Shown: positions 32,486-45,834, counted from the first letter of the stretch. The stretch: DNA of 64,000 nt from Oscheius dolichura (GCA_932521035.1 OW051492.1:10478001-10542000), one strand, 5' to 3'. Made by a program: numbers and translations. Notes: generated by a model not told the origin, from the letters alone.

Positions 32486-35400
32486 TTATTTGAGTCGTTG
32501 GGTTATACTGGCCAGTGCAACGGCAAAGGCTTGACTAGCTGAAAAGGGGGTTCGGAAATCCAATGTATAGGCACCGCCGTCGATTCGGCCGAATTGAAGG
32601 ACTTGCTTATTGTCTAATTCAACCTAAAAATGGAGAAGATAGAATAAAATACCGTAATCTATATGGCCTGCGGATAAAAATAAGACAAACCTGGAAATTT
32701 TTAGCGCTTTCCTGCGTCACTCGACCACCAAAGTCCAATTGATACACTTGATTGGCCTCATTCCAGAAAGGAGTTTTGTTATGCATCGTTAGGACACGTT
32801 TGCACTTCTTGTCTGCTGGGTCGCCTTCCCCGAGAGCTGCTTTGATCTCTTTCAATGTGGACATCAGTTGGCGAACTTCTACTCGAACATCTTCTGTTGT
32901 TACCTGAAAGAGAAGGGTCAGAAATAAGGCCGAGTAGGAGAGGTATACCTTCTTTTCTATTTCATTGACCCGTTTGAGTAATTCTTTCATTTGTGAGCGC
33001 ATCTTGGCAATAGATGCTCGATCTCTTTTCTAAAATAGGGAAAAATAAGTATAACACTGTAAGAATAAGGAGAGGCTAACTGTGGCGCTCCAAAAAGAGT
33101 TCAAAACTCACATTGTAGTTACATCTTTTGCTCAACTGTCCAGCAATTTTAGCAACTCTATCCAAATCTCCTTGGATCATTTCCCGTTCGCTTTCTACCA
33201 ACCGGCATGGGGGTAACTTCTTGGGGAACCAGCTGGGTAGCTCGTGGATGGGCATCGGCGTCGAGGAAGAGGTACAGGGCACCAGGAGGTCACGATCATC
33301 TCCATCTGGAATAATTTCTTGAATAAAAAATAAGAAAAAGAGGTACCTATGAATTCTAGAGACTCAATTTCATCCTGCCATGTGCTGGTGGTCGACATCG
33401 ACAGGTCTGTATCTCCCTGGCGGGATTCAACCTTCCTAGCTGGAGAATCTTTCGAAGCACTGACCTGAAATAGGTAAAGATTACTGTAATTCAATAAAAT
33501 ATGGATCTACCTGAGCTGATCCAATACTAGGAGTGACTGAATCCATTCCAGTTATTGTTATCGCAGCTCGGAGAGAAGTACATTCGGTAACGACCTGAAA
33601 AATCTTACTATTCCTCCATTCCCCCTATTTTGACGTACCTTATCGAAGAATGCGCGTTCTTCTTTAGTTAGGCCGTCACTTTTTGTTCCAATTCCTGTTA
33701 GCAGCCATGTGTGTTCCTCGTTAGTTGTCTCCTCACTGTAAAACACCTTTTTCCTGAGTTTTTATACGTGATTCATTTGTTCAGTTCCCCCAGTTCAAGA
33801 ACTTTAAAACTATCCTGAGATTGTTGTTTGTTTTGTGACAGAGCGAACATGCTTGTACAAATAGCAGGGTTGCAACAATAACAGCAACAAACTATAGCAC
33901 GGAATGAGCTGTTTTATGGGAGGAAAACAAAAAAATGGGGGAAGCCACAGCCGACACGGCGTGTGAACTGTGGCGGTCCACCCGATCGCTGGGAAACTGT
34001 CTAACTGTGGTTTTTCCCAAAAACTTACATGGAAGAAGGCGCAGGTGATGGGCAGGTGGATGGTCTCCGTTTATCCTCATCTTTCTCGGCATTGGTTTGG
34101 TTTGATAGAACAGCCAGGTCGATTGTCATTTGCCTCGGTTGGAGGTGTAGGACTGATGTTTTGTAGACAACCTAACAAATCTCGACGTCAAAATCTATAA
34201 GAAAAAGGAGTCCTACCTGCCCCAAGTACGCTGGAAGGTGTTGAGTATTCATGGAGGTGATATTGAACCTCGTACACCAGATATTCGAAGTGACTTGAAG
34301 TAGCCGGGTATCGGGACGGGAGAGCCGGACATGCCTGGAAGGACTTCACTTTTACAATCTCAAATTCTTAGGGAAAAGCGGAAAGAAGGGGAATTTATCC
34401 TCACCTGGACATAAGAGCCCGTAGTTGTCGTTTGCTTCGCCTCCATAGAGAATTTCGACCCGTGGAGGTGCGGGGAGTAATGGACAGATCTTCTGAAAAT
34501 GGGATCATTTAGTCTTCTGCCTTTTTGTTATGATAAAAGTTGCCTTTTAGGTTAAAGGGACTCCAAGCTGCAGTTAAGAACCCCATTTTCTGGCCAGGAT
34601 CCCACCACGATTGTGACCCTACCCGCAATTCCTCTTCGAGCTGACTGTACCCTTATTGTAACGCTGGCTATCGCCTCACATCACCATTGATCCTCTAGAG
34701 GACGGCTGTACCTTTCCTGCACGGATGTGGTGAGTAATTTCCCATTTTATTCCCTTCCTGGTAACTTTATGATGTTAATCTATCCATCTTTGTTCCCCTA
34801 TTCTCCATATAAAACAGCCATTTGCCCTCACATTACCCCCGGAGTTGTTAATGGCTATGCAGGCAAGCATCCAGGTCTTTCCGTTCGCTTGGCGGCGCAC
34901 AACTCAATTGCATAGTCATTATGTGATCTTCCCCCTGCTCTCTCCCCGGGGCTGAGCCTCTCTGGATCATAAAAAGTGCAGATGTAACGAATTTATAATG
35001 GTAGCGATCCCGCAGCGGAGAGGGGAGTAAGGGTCATTTCTTCCAACCAATACCTCACCAGCTGGGGGCTCAAAAGCTGCTTTGACGGAACAATTTGGAC
35101 GGGTAAATAGCTAGAGCTACGAGCTCAAAGATGAAAACACATTATTGTTTTTTTTTTGTGTTTTCCCTAGAGAAGACAGAGAGAGAAGAAGATTAACTTA
35201 GGCGAAAATTAGCAGAACGGACACTACACACGCACAAGGCCCAACCTACGTAGACCTAGCCCACGATGTTCGCGTTTTTCGAACCGACGTCATTCAAAAC
35301 TGACTAGAGCCTGGATTACGTCAATAAACTCTTGGGATATTCACTCACACTGCTTGTACTAGAGCACAACTGAGGGCAGTTTGTGTGTCTGTCTGCCGAT

Positions 35401-38400
35401 TAATGTATTCAGAGTACGGAGGTGGTTCTGAACTAATCCTCGGGGTAAACAATAGAGGACTACTTATTACGGTAACTATAAAGACGCTTTTCTAGGTTTT
35501 GCTTTCGCGGCAGAGGCTATAATGTCATATTTTGAGGAAGTGCCACTTACTGGGAGGCTGAACTGTGTGTGTGTGGCGTTATAAGAAAAAGTACTGGTTA
35601 ATTATATTTTAACCGAATTTATAAGCGTCTGGTCCATGACAGTACCGAAAACCACCTCAAAAAGGGTGGGAAACGCTTCCTAAACTCTTTGGCGAACAAT
35701 TCTAGCCCTAAATTCAAGCGCCACAGTTAGACAGCCTACTCGGCGTGTGAACTGTGGCGCCCTAGACTACCGGGTCCGTCTTCTGTCATCCTAGGAATGG
35801 CGGATGAACTTCCGTTCTTCTATAGTTCCTTCTCTTGTTTATACTAATGGACATCAAAGTTCCCTATATTGACTTCCGTGAGCCTCTATTTTTAACCCTT
35901 GCCCTGACTCTTTCCACATGGTCCTTGATATGAAAAACAATCATGTCCATAATCGTATTTTTGTTTGCTGTGTTGAGCCGGGGAGCTGTTGGTAGCGGTC
36001 CTCCTGTTTGCATAACTGATATTGTAAAGATGAACGAGGGTGGGAAGCAGACAAACCGTATTTTGGATGATGTTAGCCTTTTGTTTGTTGTTTACAAAAA
36101 AATAATGACTGAGTGAGCTTTTGAAATTTATGACGAAGCGATTGAAATCACTTGGCTAAAAATAGGTGCTAGTGATAGTTTACCGTAATCTCATTTATCA
36201 GTGGGGAGTGTACTTTTGCGGAAGCTGTCAACTGTTTACTCTAGGTGTATTTTGAGGAGCCACAGCCGACACGGTGTGTGTATTGTGGCGTTTTATTGGG
36301 GTATCAGAGAAACCTGGAAAACCAAAGTTCACACGTCGTGTCGGCTGTCTAATTGTGGTGATGGTTTCGTATGGGTCCTAGACGGGTAAATTCCTTTCCA
36401 AATGTCACAAATCAAAAATCGCTATTTATTAGTTAAATCCCCCGGTTTTCCCGGAATACTCCAACTTTATCTAATTCCCTCCGGTAAACTAGAATGTATC
36501 CTATTGTCCCCGGCAAAGTTCACCTCCCCTTTTATTTTCCCTCCATCCTGAATCATACTCTCATGATTTTTTATACGTATGCCCTTTCATTATTAATCCA
36601 CTAATTTGCAACGGGTGGCGTGTATAGTTACCATAATCTCTCCTGGGGGTAAAAATAAACTTAAATTAGTCTAGGAATTGAGGAGACAACTTCCGGGGAG
36701 CTGCGCATCGCATTGCCCTCTCCTAAATGAATTACAGGGAGACCTCGGGGCCCCGATAACAAGAAAAATAAAGAAAGAAAGAGTTCATCATCTGGGTGGG
36801 TTAGTTTTGCCCATTGAGAGAAATTGAGACCGGTTCCTGGCACTCTCTCTCTCTCTCTCTCTTTAGTGACTGTCTCTTTTCCCCCGATCCTTTTCCTCCC
36901 CTCTATACCTGCCGCCGCTCCCCCCGCCACATTGACAGCAGAAGGGGGCAGCGCGTGACAGCAGCAGCAGCAACCCCGGGAAAATGAACAGAACAGAAAA
37001 AAAGCCACCGGGAAGCGGATAATTCAATCGATCTGACTTATTTATGCATGTTTGCGGTGTGGTGCGAATGGCGCCAAGGGAAGGGGAAAGGTTAGGACCG
37101 ATGAAATCAGAATTTTTGATAAATTGAATACACGCAGGCGAGAGAGAGAGAGAGAGAAGCAAACTAGAGAAAAAAAACGGATGGCTTATAATTAACGAGG
37201 TGGAAACGGCCCCGACTCTGAGGAAAATATGTTTTTGTTCCCTCTTGTGGGGATGACGAATACGAGCTTTTGAGAAGCTTTGAAGTGGAAAAATTCAATC
37301 CAAATGGTCAGAATGCCTATTTTTATACTTCCAATCAATGTTTTCCCGCCTTTTTCCCAATATTCTTGTTATTTCAAAGAGGATAATGTACTCACCAACT
37401 TGAGCAGATGAACCCGGTAGCGGAGCCGTTAAAACCGGCGTCTGGGGATGAATGGATATGTGGAATTGCGGAAGGAAACGATTAACTTGTCTTCCTGAAA
37501 AATAGAGGAAATGGAGGGTGTAGGGGGAGAATTGCCTACCGATTAGAAGAGGAACCAGCCCTCCGAGATGCTCTATACAGAGAACATAAGAATGGCTGCC
37601 TGTTCTCAACGGCCGGATGGTACAGTAACACCGAGCCTCGTTCACACTGCAGACATAGTCGCAGAGCTCGTCAGGTTTGGGGATTCTACTCTGAAGAAAA
37701 GCGGAAATTAAAAGGAAATGGATAAAGTAGACCCACCCTTATGATGTGATGATCCAAGGAGCGGATGACGCTCTTTTCCTTCAAGGGAATTGGCAATCTT
37801 TCGACGTTTTTCGAAGAACTGCCCAGCATTTTCCAGAGATCGTAGCAGACAAGGTTGAAGAGAGTCGGAACACCTGGAAATTGTGTTTTTTTTTTCAAGG
37901 TTTCTTTTCTGATTTTTTCCATCGTATAATTTGGTTCATACCTTTTCCAGTAGTGGAATTATTAAGTTCTCTTGAACGTTCATGGGAAAGTATACACTAA
38001 TTGAGAGAAAATGGAGAGAAACTGCAGCCATTTGGATGGGGTTGGTGGGGCACCACAGTTCACACGCCGTGTCGGCTGTGGCTTTCCAAAAAATGGTTTG
38101 TATGAACTGTGGCGAATTTTAGGCTGTTCAAAAGATTCTTTTTTCGTAATTTTGAAAAAAATAAGGTGAATTAAAACCCACCATGAAGTATTCTTCCAGC
38201 TGTAAGGGTTCCTCCAGCGGCGACGATAATTGCCTGCCCACCAAATGCCCAAGTCAACGCGGTTAGGGCCTTATCCTCCGGTAACTGCGTCATAACTTCC
38301 CGATGAACTACCTTGGCCTCGCGATCGAGCATGACCAGTTCTCGTCTCTCGTTTATCAATGCCAACAGTGTGCCTCCTGCGTTCCAGCGCATTTTAACAA

Positions 38401-39121
38401 TTTGACAGGGAGATTCGTAGACGAGTGGATCGATTTCATCGTAACTTCTAATCATTAGAAGCTTGCTCTTCTCCGTCAACATCGCCAGGGTCCATTTGTG
38501 GTCAACTTCGTTGGAAAATTGAAGTTGGATGATTTTCTCATCAGTGAATGTCCGCTCCGTGATGTTGGCTCCCTGCTCGGAGAGGACCTGCAGCTGACCG
38601 GTGGCAAATCCCAGCACCAGATGGTCAGATTCTGGACTCCAGACTCCGCACATCACCGAGGTGGTGGCTGGGAAGGCCTGGCTCCATACCCGCGTGCCGG
38701 TCGCTGATCCGATTAATACAAAATTATCCTCATAGCAGATTAGGGCACTACTGCCGCAGGGAGACCATGAAAGGTCACGAACCTTGACGCCCCGGTCATT
38801 GACAAGCTCCACCGACCAGCGATCATCATTCCTCGTCCAGACGTAGATCATCCCGCTGGCATCGCAACTGGCCAACTTATTCTGGGCCTTGTTCCATGAT
38901 ACCATGGAAATGGTGCTGTGGTGTCCGCGGAGATTGAAATTATACCGCGAGTGATCATCCTCGGTCGGGAAGAGGTCCGTCACGGTGATACCCACAGTCC
39001 CCGAGTCGCAGCCAACACCCAGTAGGCCGTGTCGTTCATTTGTCGAAAGCCAGGCAAGATCCGTAATATTATTTTCTATCCGTGATCCCGGCCAATCGCT
39101 ATTCTCCCAGGTTATCTTCAT
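32486..39121 (-). CDS. TULP4/TUSP-type tubby-like protein (WD40 + SOCS box + tubby end)
   Basis: A large first exon (39121-38178) encodes WD40-like repeats: YNFNLRGHHSTISMVSWNK, IYVWTRNDDRWSVELVND. A SOCS-box-like part follows at about 37873-37540 (LFNLVCYDLWKML...LPIPL), then LCIEHLGGLVPLLIGR. After a 2.9 kb intron come exons with LQVTSNIWCTRFN and VVYKTSVLHLQPRQM, then a coiled, charged linker, and the final tubby segment VYQLDFGGRVTQESAKNFQV ... QVLQFGRIDGGAYTLDF, ending ITQRLK. TULP4-like proteins are proposed substrate receptors for ubiquitin ligases and bind membranes through the tubby part. The start ATG follows a tttttcag acceptor at about 39155. The small exon near 37970-37943 needs a poor acceptor to keep frame, so it is uncertain. 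Confidence 0.92.
33943..33974 (+). repeat. Family A hairpin, short form
   Basis: gccacagccgacacggcgtg followed by tgaactgtggc, in a tubby-gene intron. A half copy (ctgtctaactgtgg) follows at about 33996. Confidence 0.7.
35720..35758 (+). repeat. Family A hairpin, full copy
   Basis: gccacagttagacagcctac followed by tcggcgtgtgaactgtggc, in the large tubby-gene intron. Confidence 0.7.
36259..36359. repeat. Pair of family A hairpins, opposite orientation
   Basis: A short forward copy and a full reverse copy about 33 bp apart, in the large tubby-gene intron. Confidence 0.7.
38052..38082 (-). repeat. Family A hairpin, short form
   Basis: ccacagttcacacgccgtgt followed by cggctgtgg, with a half copy (tatgaactgtggcg) at about 38101. 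Lies in the tubby-gene intron after the WD40 exon. Confidence 0.7.
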
Positions 39122-39215
39122 AATATAGAATAGAACTGATGTCGCATGCCCTGAAAAATTGAAGAAATTCAAAGAAAATGGGGGATATTCAGAAGAAAGG
39201 AAGAAAAAAGGGCGC

Positions 39216-39291
39216 GCCACAGTTCACACGCCGGCTGTGGCGCCGCGATTTTCTCAAAGAGCCACAGCCGACAGGGCGTGTGAACTGTGGC
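39216..39291. repeat. Pair of family A hairpins, opposite orientation
   Basis: A reverse short copy (gccacagttcacacgccgg...) is followed by a forward short copy (gccacagccgacagggcg...) upstream of the tubby gene's 5' end. Confidence 0.7.
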
Positions 39292-40646
39292 GTCTATTAG
39301 GGAAAAACAAAGTTAGAAATTTAATAATTCGGCGAACAGTTTTGGAACGGTTGATAAAGAGCGCGCGGTGTCTACTTGGGGGTACGAGAGGAGAGAGAGA
39401 GATGAGAAGAGAATGCTGGGGGGACGGCTGGGGCGGGTGGCAGAGACGCAGCGGGCGCTGTCACTCTCCCGTCTCTCTGGCCACTCCCCCCGCCGCTTGC
39501 TTGCTGCCCCGGCTGGGTTTAAAGGTATGACTGGATCGTGGTGGGAACCACGAGAAGACACGGCCGTTACTGGACAAATGCCAGAAGTCATTCGTCATTG
39601 TGGAAAGACGAGAGCAGCAGTCAGACTTTCTTTACCGCGTGGTTTTGTGCACCAATGTTTTTGTAATTCTTGCTCTCTGCGGCTTCTAGACATGGAAATT
39701 AGTGTTTTCTGATATTATAAATGTTAAAATACGGTAAATTATCATGTTTTGAGGAAGATATCTCCTCCTTTTGTATGAATCACACTAAATTGAATTTTTC
39801 ACAACACCTATTTCCAAATGACGGTCTATGACCAGTAATTTCGCTCCAGTCATTTTCGCGCCCAATGAAAAATTCAAAAATAGTCCAAAAAAATGAATTG
39901 CTTCGTTGTTGCTCCGAGTTGTTTCATTTCCACTCACTTGCTTATGTTTTCGTGTATTTTTCTTATCATAATTGCTCTGTACAACCTAAATTAGATGTAA
40001 GACAGTTGCTGGCGCATAAATAACAAAAAAATACGACGAAAATGCTTACACTGAAGGTGGATCGATAAATTTGTTCTATTTCTCACTCAGTTTATGTTTT
40101 GTTCTTATTTTAGTAATGTCTAATAGTATGTGCCTTATTTTTAGCCAAATTAAATGTGAAGCAATTTTGTGTGATTGTAAATAGCTGCAGTAAACAGAAA
40201 CAACCTGTCATGCGTCTGCTTCTTTTTATTACTGTTGATCATCACCAAATGATTTATTTTTACATCAACATATATAAATACGAATGAATTATTCGTTATC
40301 ATTTTATCGATCAAAATTACTCCTTGAAGCGTTGAGCTATTGACATTACGCGTCATTCGCATAAAAACCATGGATATGGCTGTTCTCCGTGAACCGGCCG
40401 CGTATGTGCTAACGTTTGCTAATTCCCCAACACCTTTTCATTCTGAAAAATGTATTTGTATTGCTTCTGGGCAGAATTTCATAATTTTCGCTATAACAGC
40501 TTTGTACAGAGCGTGCTGTCCTTGTTTCAGCTCCATCTTATCTTATCTCATATCGTGTATCCTATTTTTCGCAATAATCTCTTGCGGTAGAGCCGTGATT
40601 CATCATTTTTCTTTCAGAGAAGTACCGCTCTTTCCTGGATTACCGA
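39292..40646. other. Divergent spacer between tubby-like and SCAMP genes
   Basis: The left part (to about 39.55 kb) is GC- and GA-rich; the right part becomes clearly AT-rich without repeats. This should hold both promoters. No coding signal. Confidence 0.5.
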
Positions 40647-42551
40647 ATGTCAGGCAATCCTTTTGCAGATCCCTTTGCGGTGAGTTATTTTCAGCCTTTT
40701 TCCATTTAGCAATTATCGTTTATTCTTCTTTTCGTATGAATTAATTTTATTTGCAGGATCCTTCTGTTCAGCAAGCTGCTCGTACAACGGATGCTCGTAC
40801 AACTGATGGAACTGAAGATTTCAATCCTTTCGCCAATAATGCTCCCCCGGCTAGCGTGGTAATTTTTTCGCTCTACTTTTTCCAGTGGTTGGTAGGACAG
40901 GTGCAAAATATCAATATCGAGCTAATTGAGACAATGAAACGGTGTAATTTAATCGCCGGCATTTTTCGCCATTGCTCTCGCCCGGACGCCCCCCACAGCC
41001 TCGTATTGATTAATCGAAGTCTGTATTTTAGCGCCATGTATCAAGAGCCTGTCTTGACTTCTTGGCTCTATTTCATGCAAAGCGTACTCTGTCCGTGTAT
41101 AGTGGTTAATGCTATTGAACGGAAGAAAATTGACAGCATTCATAGAATGCAGTCTCTCTCTCTACTCCGTAATTAGCTTTATTAATCAAATTTTTTTCAG
41201 TCGGCACCGGCCGCCCCTCCAGCCAATCTAGGAGGTAACAGAAAAATGGACGACGAGCTTTTTCGAAAACAAGAAGAGCTAGAGCGTAAAGCTCAGGAAC
41301 TCCGTCGTCGCGAAGAGGAGCTTGAAAGACGTAATAGAGAGGGACAACAGAATGGTAATAAGCTTCCTCCTCGTGTATTCACCATTTGTTTTTTAGGAAG
41401 TACAGGTGCTCGTCCAGGAGCTAACGGTCAGCGCCACAACTGGCCTCCTTTGCCAACTTTCATCCCTATTGAGCCGTGTTTTTATCAGGTTTGCTTTACA
41501 TTTCCGTTGTCTCTAGGGAGTTTGCATGCCGTCAATTTAATTCTAATTGCTACTTGGAATTGTTATATGTCTGTCTAGATGTCGAATAACGTTTTGTTTT
41601 CAGGATATTGAAGTCGAGATTCCTGTTCAGTTTCAAAAAACCGTAACTACAGTGTACTACGTTTTTCTTGCCTATGTTATGGCTCTTATTATCAACTGCA
41701 TTGCATCATTGTTCTACATGATCTTTGCTGGAGGTACTAGCTTCCTTTATTTTCAACGTACCTTATGTTTTCAGGATCAGTCGGTCAACTTTTGCTAGCA
41801 TGCATCCAGCTTGGTCTGTTTTCTCCGTGCTCATTCCTTTTCTGGTTCCGTCCTGTTTATAAAGCCTTCAGGAATGATTCCTCCTTCAACTTCATGGTAG
41901 TTTTATTGTGTTTTTCTAGTAAACTGTATCTTGTAGGTCTTCTTCTTTGTCCTATTCTTCCACTCCATATTTACTCTCGTCCAAACACTCGGAGTTTCTT
42001 CTTATGCCTGCGGATGGATTAATGCTCTTGAAACTTTCAGCAGTTAGTTTCAAGCCGATGCTATTTATAGCTTAATTATTATAGAAAGTGTCCCTATTGC
42101 TCTCTTGATGCTCGTTTCCGCCATTGCTTTTACCATTGCATTTGGAGGAATGGTTTATGCTTTGATCACAGTTCATCGCCTGTATAGGTTTGTTTACAAT
42201 TTTATAATGTTTATCAAGTTGTTTATTGGAATCGAATTCCTTCTCTGGATATAAGAGTTGCTACACCAGGTTTTTCATAACACCATTGTACCTTTGCTTT
42301 GAAAGTCGTTCTGGAATCCTGTGTGTAGCACAATTTTAAATAATTCCCTGTCCTATTGTTGCAAAATCTTCCTTCTGTAATAGTTTTCTTACATTTTATT
42401 TTTCAGAGGAGCTGGCTTCTCCCTCGACAAGGCCCGTCAGGAGTTCACAACCGGTGTGATGTCCGATCGAGGAGTTCAACAGGCTACTCAAGCAGCTACC
42501 CATGCCGCTGCTGGAGCTGCCTTCCAACAGGCTACCCAAGGCCGATTCTAA
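40647..42551 (+). CDS. Secretory carrier-associated membrane protein (SCAMP)
   Basis: Four-span membrane protein of post-Golgi and endosomal vesicles. Nine exons (40647-40679, 40757-40858, 41201-41354, 41397-41488, 41604-41733, 41775-41896, 41937-42042, 42085-42187, 42407-42551) join to 328 aa. NPF motifs lie at the N-terminus ([17 protein letters not shown]) and should bind EH-domain proteins. A coiled coil follows ([20 protein letters not shown]), then [19 protein letters not shown] and four hydrophobic spans. The conserved amphipathic loop between spans 2 and 3 appears as [19 protein letters not shown]. The tail is Gln/Ala rich and ends ATQGRF. Confidence 0.95.
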
Positions 42552-42887
42552 TTATATTCTCGGATAAGTCTGCACATATCTGTTGTCATCCTCTCTCCAT
42601 CCATTTCTTCTTCTCCTACCGCTCTGATCTGTGTAGCATTACTACTGGTAGACCGTTTCTCCCTGTGCATTGGGTTTCGTTCTCTCTCCATACTGTGCTA
42701 ATAGATAATGACTCCTAAAAAAATACATATATACTCTATTCTTTTTGTTGTAAAAATTATTTATTTTATCATTTTATAATTTACATTGTATATAAATGCA
42801 ATGAATCAAAGTGAAATAAATTGTGATACGTTTTTTTTCTCTATTTTGTACTTTTTCTTATAATTTCTGTTATATTTAACTTTTCTT
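42552..42887. other. SCAMP 3' UTR, tail-to-tail with galactokinase
   Basis: AT-rich spacer with an AATAAA near 42817, the likely SCAMP poly(A) signal. Confidence 0.6.
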
Positions 42888-44716
42888 TTAGAGCTTCTCC
42901 CAGCTAATTCCAGCGGACGGCTTGCTCTCGAAGAGCATATTCAGATGGGAGAGGTCAACCGGATGGCAGTTGTCAATCAGCGCCACAGCACAGCCACCCC
43001 ATCCAGCTCCGGTCAGTCTAGCCCCAAGGGTTCCTGCTTTTTGACAGCCTTCAACTAGTTTATCAAGAGAGGAACAACTGCAGTCATAATCCTAGGAAAT
43101 TGGAGCTATTTTTATAAAAAAAGGAGGAGGAATCAAACCTTGGAGCAGCTCTCATGACTCTGTGACATTAATTTTCCCATCTCTTTGAGGTCACCTTTCT
43201 CACAGGCGACTCCCATTAGTTGGACACGTAGCGCTTCACTGAAGACATGACGAGCACGCTGACGGATGACGAAAGCTTCCACTGGAATTAGTATTTTTAA
43301 TTTTTGGATTATATTTTATTCTTACAGTGCAGGGTATTGGGTGTAAGACATTTAGCCAGAGCTTCTTCTCCAATTAACGCTATTAGCTCTTTTTTAGTTG
43401 GATTTTCAGGCAATTGATCGGTTAATTTTATCATTTGCTCGAGATCTTTCCCAGCAGCTTCTTGAACATCTTTTAATCGTAGGGAAGGGCTCGTAATTCC
43501 GAGATTTTCCAACAACAGCTGGAAAAAGTAAATTAAATATTAAAATCGAATTAAAATTAGGAATAAATAGCCTAGGAAGGAAACTGACTGTTGCAGAAAT
43601 TCGGCATTCCACAACTCGTTGATTATAATGAGAGGTAGCGCCCTGAAATTCACTTTTTATTTATATTTTTCTTATTTTTTTTACCTTATTTAGAGTATCA
43701 CCACAATGAAGGACGACAAATTTAGCGTTAGGAGGTAATTTAACAGGAACAGAACGCAACGGATTGAAATCAATTCTCAGGGCCTTTCCTTCTTGAGACA
43801 GAACCTCGGCAGCTTGATCCATTCCCCCTCCAGCTGTACCTACATATTGTTCCGCTTTGGCACAGAGTTCAGCAAAATCTTCGCTATAATCCGGCTGGAT
43901 TTCGAGGGGGAAGGTGGCTGACTATACCGGGAAATCTTCTCAAATCCCTGGCCGGTGTAAAAGACGAGAGTAGCCAGGGCAGCAGCGCAGACTAGGGACG
44001 AACTAGAAGACAAGCCGGAGGAATGGGGAACATTTCCTAGAAAAATAGTTTTTTAGCTACTGTAACATCTATAATAGTGAAAAATGGGTTGAAATACCCA
44101 GAAAATACAGAAATCCGTAAATTTTGATAAGTAAACGCGCCCTATTGACATTGTTCCAGTTGCTGACGAAAAATAGCAATTTTCTTTATTTTCTCTCGTT
44201 ATTTTTGATTTCTTTCGATTTCTAAAAATTTATAAGGACATGTGAATAGTTTTTGTAAAGAAAAATGTACAAAAAAAAGAGAAAAATAGAAATTTGGGGT
44301 ACAAAAGAAGGAAAAAACTCCTTCAAGGTTTCTGGCTCGTTTTTCCCCAAATACTGACCTGAAACCTGTATGAGCATTCCTTTTACATCTTCCACGGGTA
44401 TGGCCAAATGCTCCAAGGCTCCCTTCCACCCCGACAGGAAGTAGTCATACCATTTCGGTGGACTGGCTCCCTTCCATTGTGACGGTAGTGTGATTTCAAA
44501 ATCCGAGAAAGCGGCCGGGTCGACGTTGTGAAACTTGATGGCCCTGTCTGAAGTGGGGGCCACCAGGACGACGGTTTCCTGCTCAATGGCCATGGGAAAG
44601 ACACCATATCCCATGTAGTCTATGTGCTCCCCGATCAGATTGACTCGTCCGGGGCAGCGAATCCTTAAAGTTGGGGCAACATCAAAATGCTCTTGGAATT
44701 CATGATCAATCGACAT
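42888..44716 (-). CDS. GALK2-type galactokinase / N-acetylgalactosamine kinase
   Basis: GHMP-family sugar kinase that phosphorylates C1 of galactose or GalNAc; the GALK2-type match favours GalNAc, by inference. Exons 44716-44359, 44036-43928, 43883-43685, 43642-43589, 43518-43326, 43281-43139 and 43091-42888 total 1260 nt, 419 aa. The signature is [20 protein letters not shown] near residue 25. The ATP loop is [20 protein letters not shown], then [17 protein letters not shown] and [13 protein letters not shown] near the C-terminus. Length is close to the usual 420-460. Introns are mostly 40-60 nt, with one longer (44037-44358). Confidence 0.94.
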
Positions 44717-45167
44717 TTTTTTCCTGTTATTTTACCTGGAAAATTGAAAATTTGAACAAAAAAATAGAGAAAATGGACTATAAAGAGAGGATAGAGTATT
44801 GTAGCCGGTAAAATTGAATTTTTCACTAGAAAAATAGATTTATGGTCAATTTTTCCCCTTATAGACCATTTGGAAGCCATCTAGATTAGGTTAGGATGTA
44901 AAATTCCATTTACTGCCTAATTACAATCACATAATGGAGGCCATTCTCTATTGTGGTCCACTACTTCCCACTAATGAGGAGTACAAAGAAGGGAATGGGG
45001 GTGGGACCTCCAGGTGACTCACCGGAGACAAAAGATCCCTTCCAGGTGCTTTACAACCCTTTATAATAGCTCTAAAATCTGTTCCTTACATAAAAAGTCC
45101 TTACGTCATTTTCGCTTCAAAATGGAAGAAAATAGGTGAAAAGGCTATTGGGTGGAAGTTTTGGTGC

Positions 45168-45250
45168 GCCACGGCTCACACGCCGTGTCGGCTGCGGCTC
45201 TCCTGAAAAAAAACTAGCGCCACAGCCGACACGGAGTGTGAACTGTGGCG
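45168..45250. repeat. Pair of family A hairpins, opposite orientation
   Basis: A reverse copy with compensating changes in both arms (gccacggctcac...gctgcggc) and a forward short copy (gccacagccgacacggagtg...). Rightmost clear family A pair. Confidence 0.7.
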
Positions 45251-45739
45251 CTCCCTAATCTTCACAGTTTCTCTATCTTGGCTAAAATGTCCCCATTTTC
45301 TGGTAAATTCCCGGAAATAAGGCGGAGCTTCACTCCTAATGAGAAAAGGTTGTACGGAATTTCATAACTAGCCGGTCGTTTTTTGTGCTGTCTAGGAAAC
45401 GCGTGGCCCATTCCCGTCTCTCTGCTCTCTAACCCGTGCCCTGCTGCTGTTGCTCCAGCTGTCCTCTCTCTCTCTTTCATGACCAAAGGTCTAAATCTGC
45501 TAGTTAGTCCCCCTGGTTAGCTGCCTCCCCGGCTAAAATCTAATCTAGTTCTCCCGTTCCCCTTTTCAATTTCCCCCTCTTTATCGCTCCGGGAACCATT
45601 ACACAGACACGAGAATCTACTTCTCTTCTTTTATTAATTGTCCAGATGTTTTGGAAAGGAGAGTAATAAGGCTGAGGGAGGCCATTGACGCGCATTGTGA
45701 CGCAGGAAAATGGCCGCTCTGATTGAATTTCTCTTCCCC

Positions 45740-45834
45740 CACACCCGTACAAACTCGGCAGGAGGAAGAATAGGAAAAACCAACAATTTTCAATAAGAAC
45801 GCGCCAGCTGCCGAGATTTTACGGGTGCGGACGC
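45740..45834. repeat. Family B element
   Basis: acacccgtacaaactcggca on the left and ctgccgagattttacgggtg on the right, about 50 bp apart. Confidence 0.7.

Larger units (their letters stand above)
34494..37395 (-). other. Large intron of the tubby-like gene
   Basis: A 2.9 kb intron between the exon ending CAA GTT G and the exon starting EDLSITPRTS. It contains family A copies at 35720-35758 and 36259-36359 and CT/GA microsatellites at 36841-36864 and 37140-37158. No nested gene was recognised. Confidence 0.6.

Noticed and set aside
992-45250. CRISPR-like array reading of the many similar 31-39 nt repeats
   Set aside because: Spacing is irregular from tens of bases to kilobases, both orientations occur, and the host is eukaryotic.
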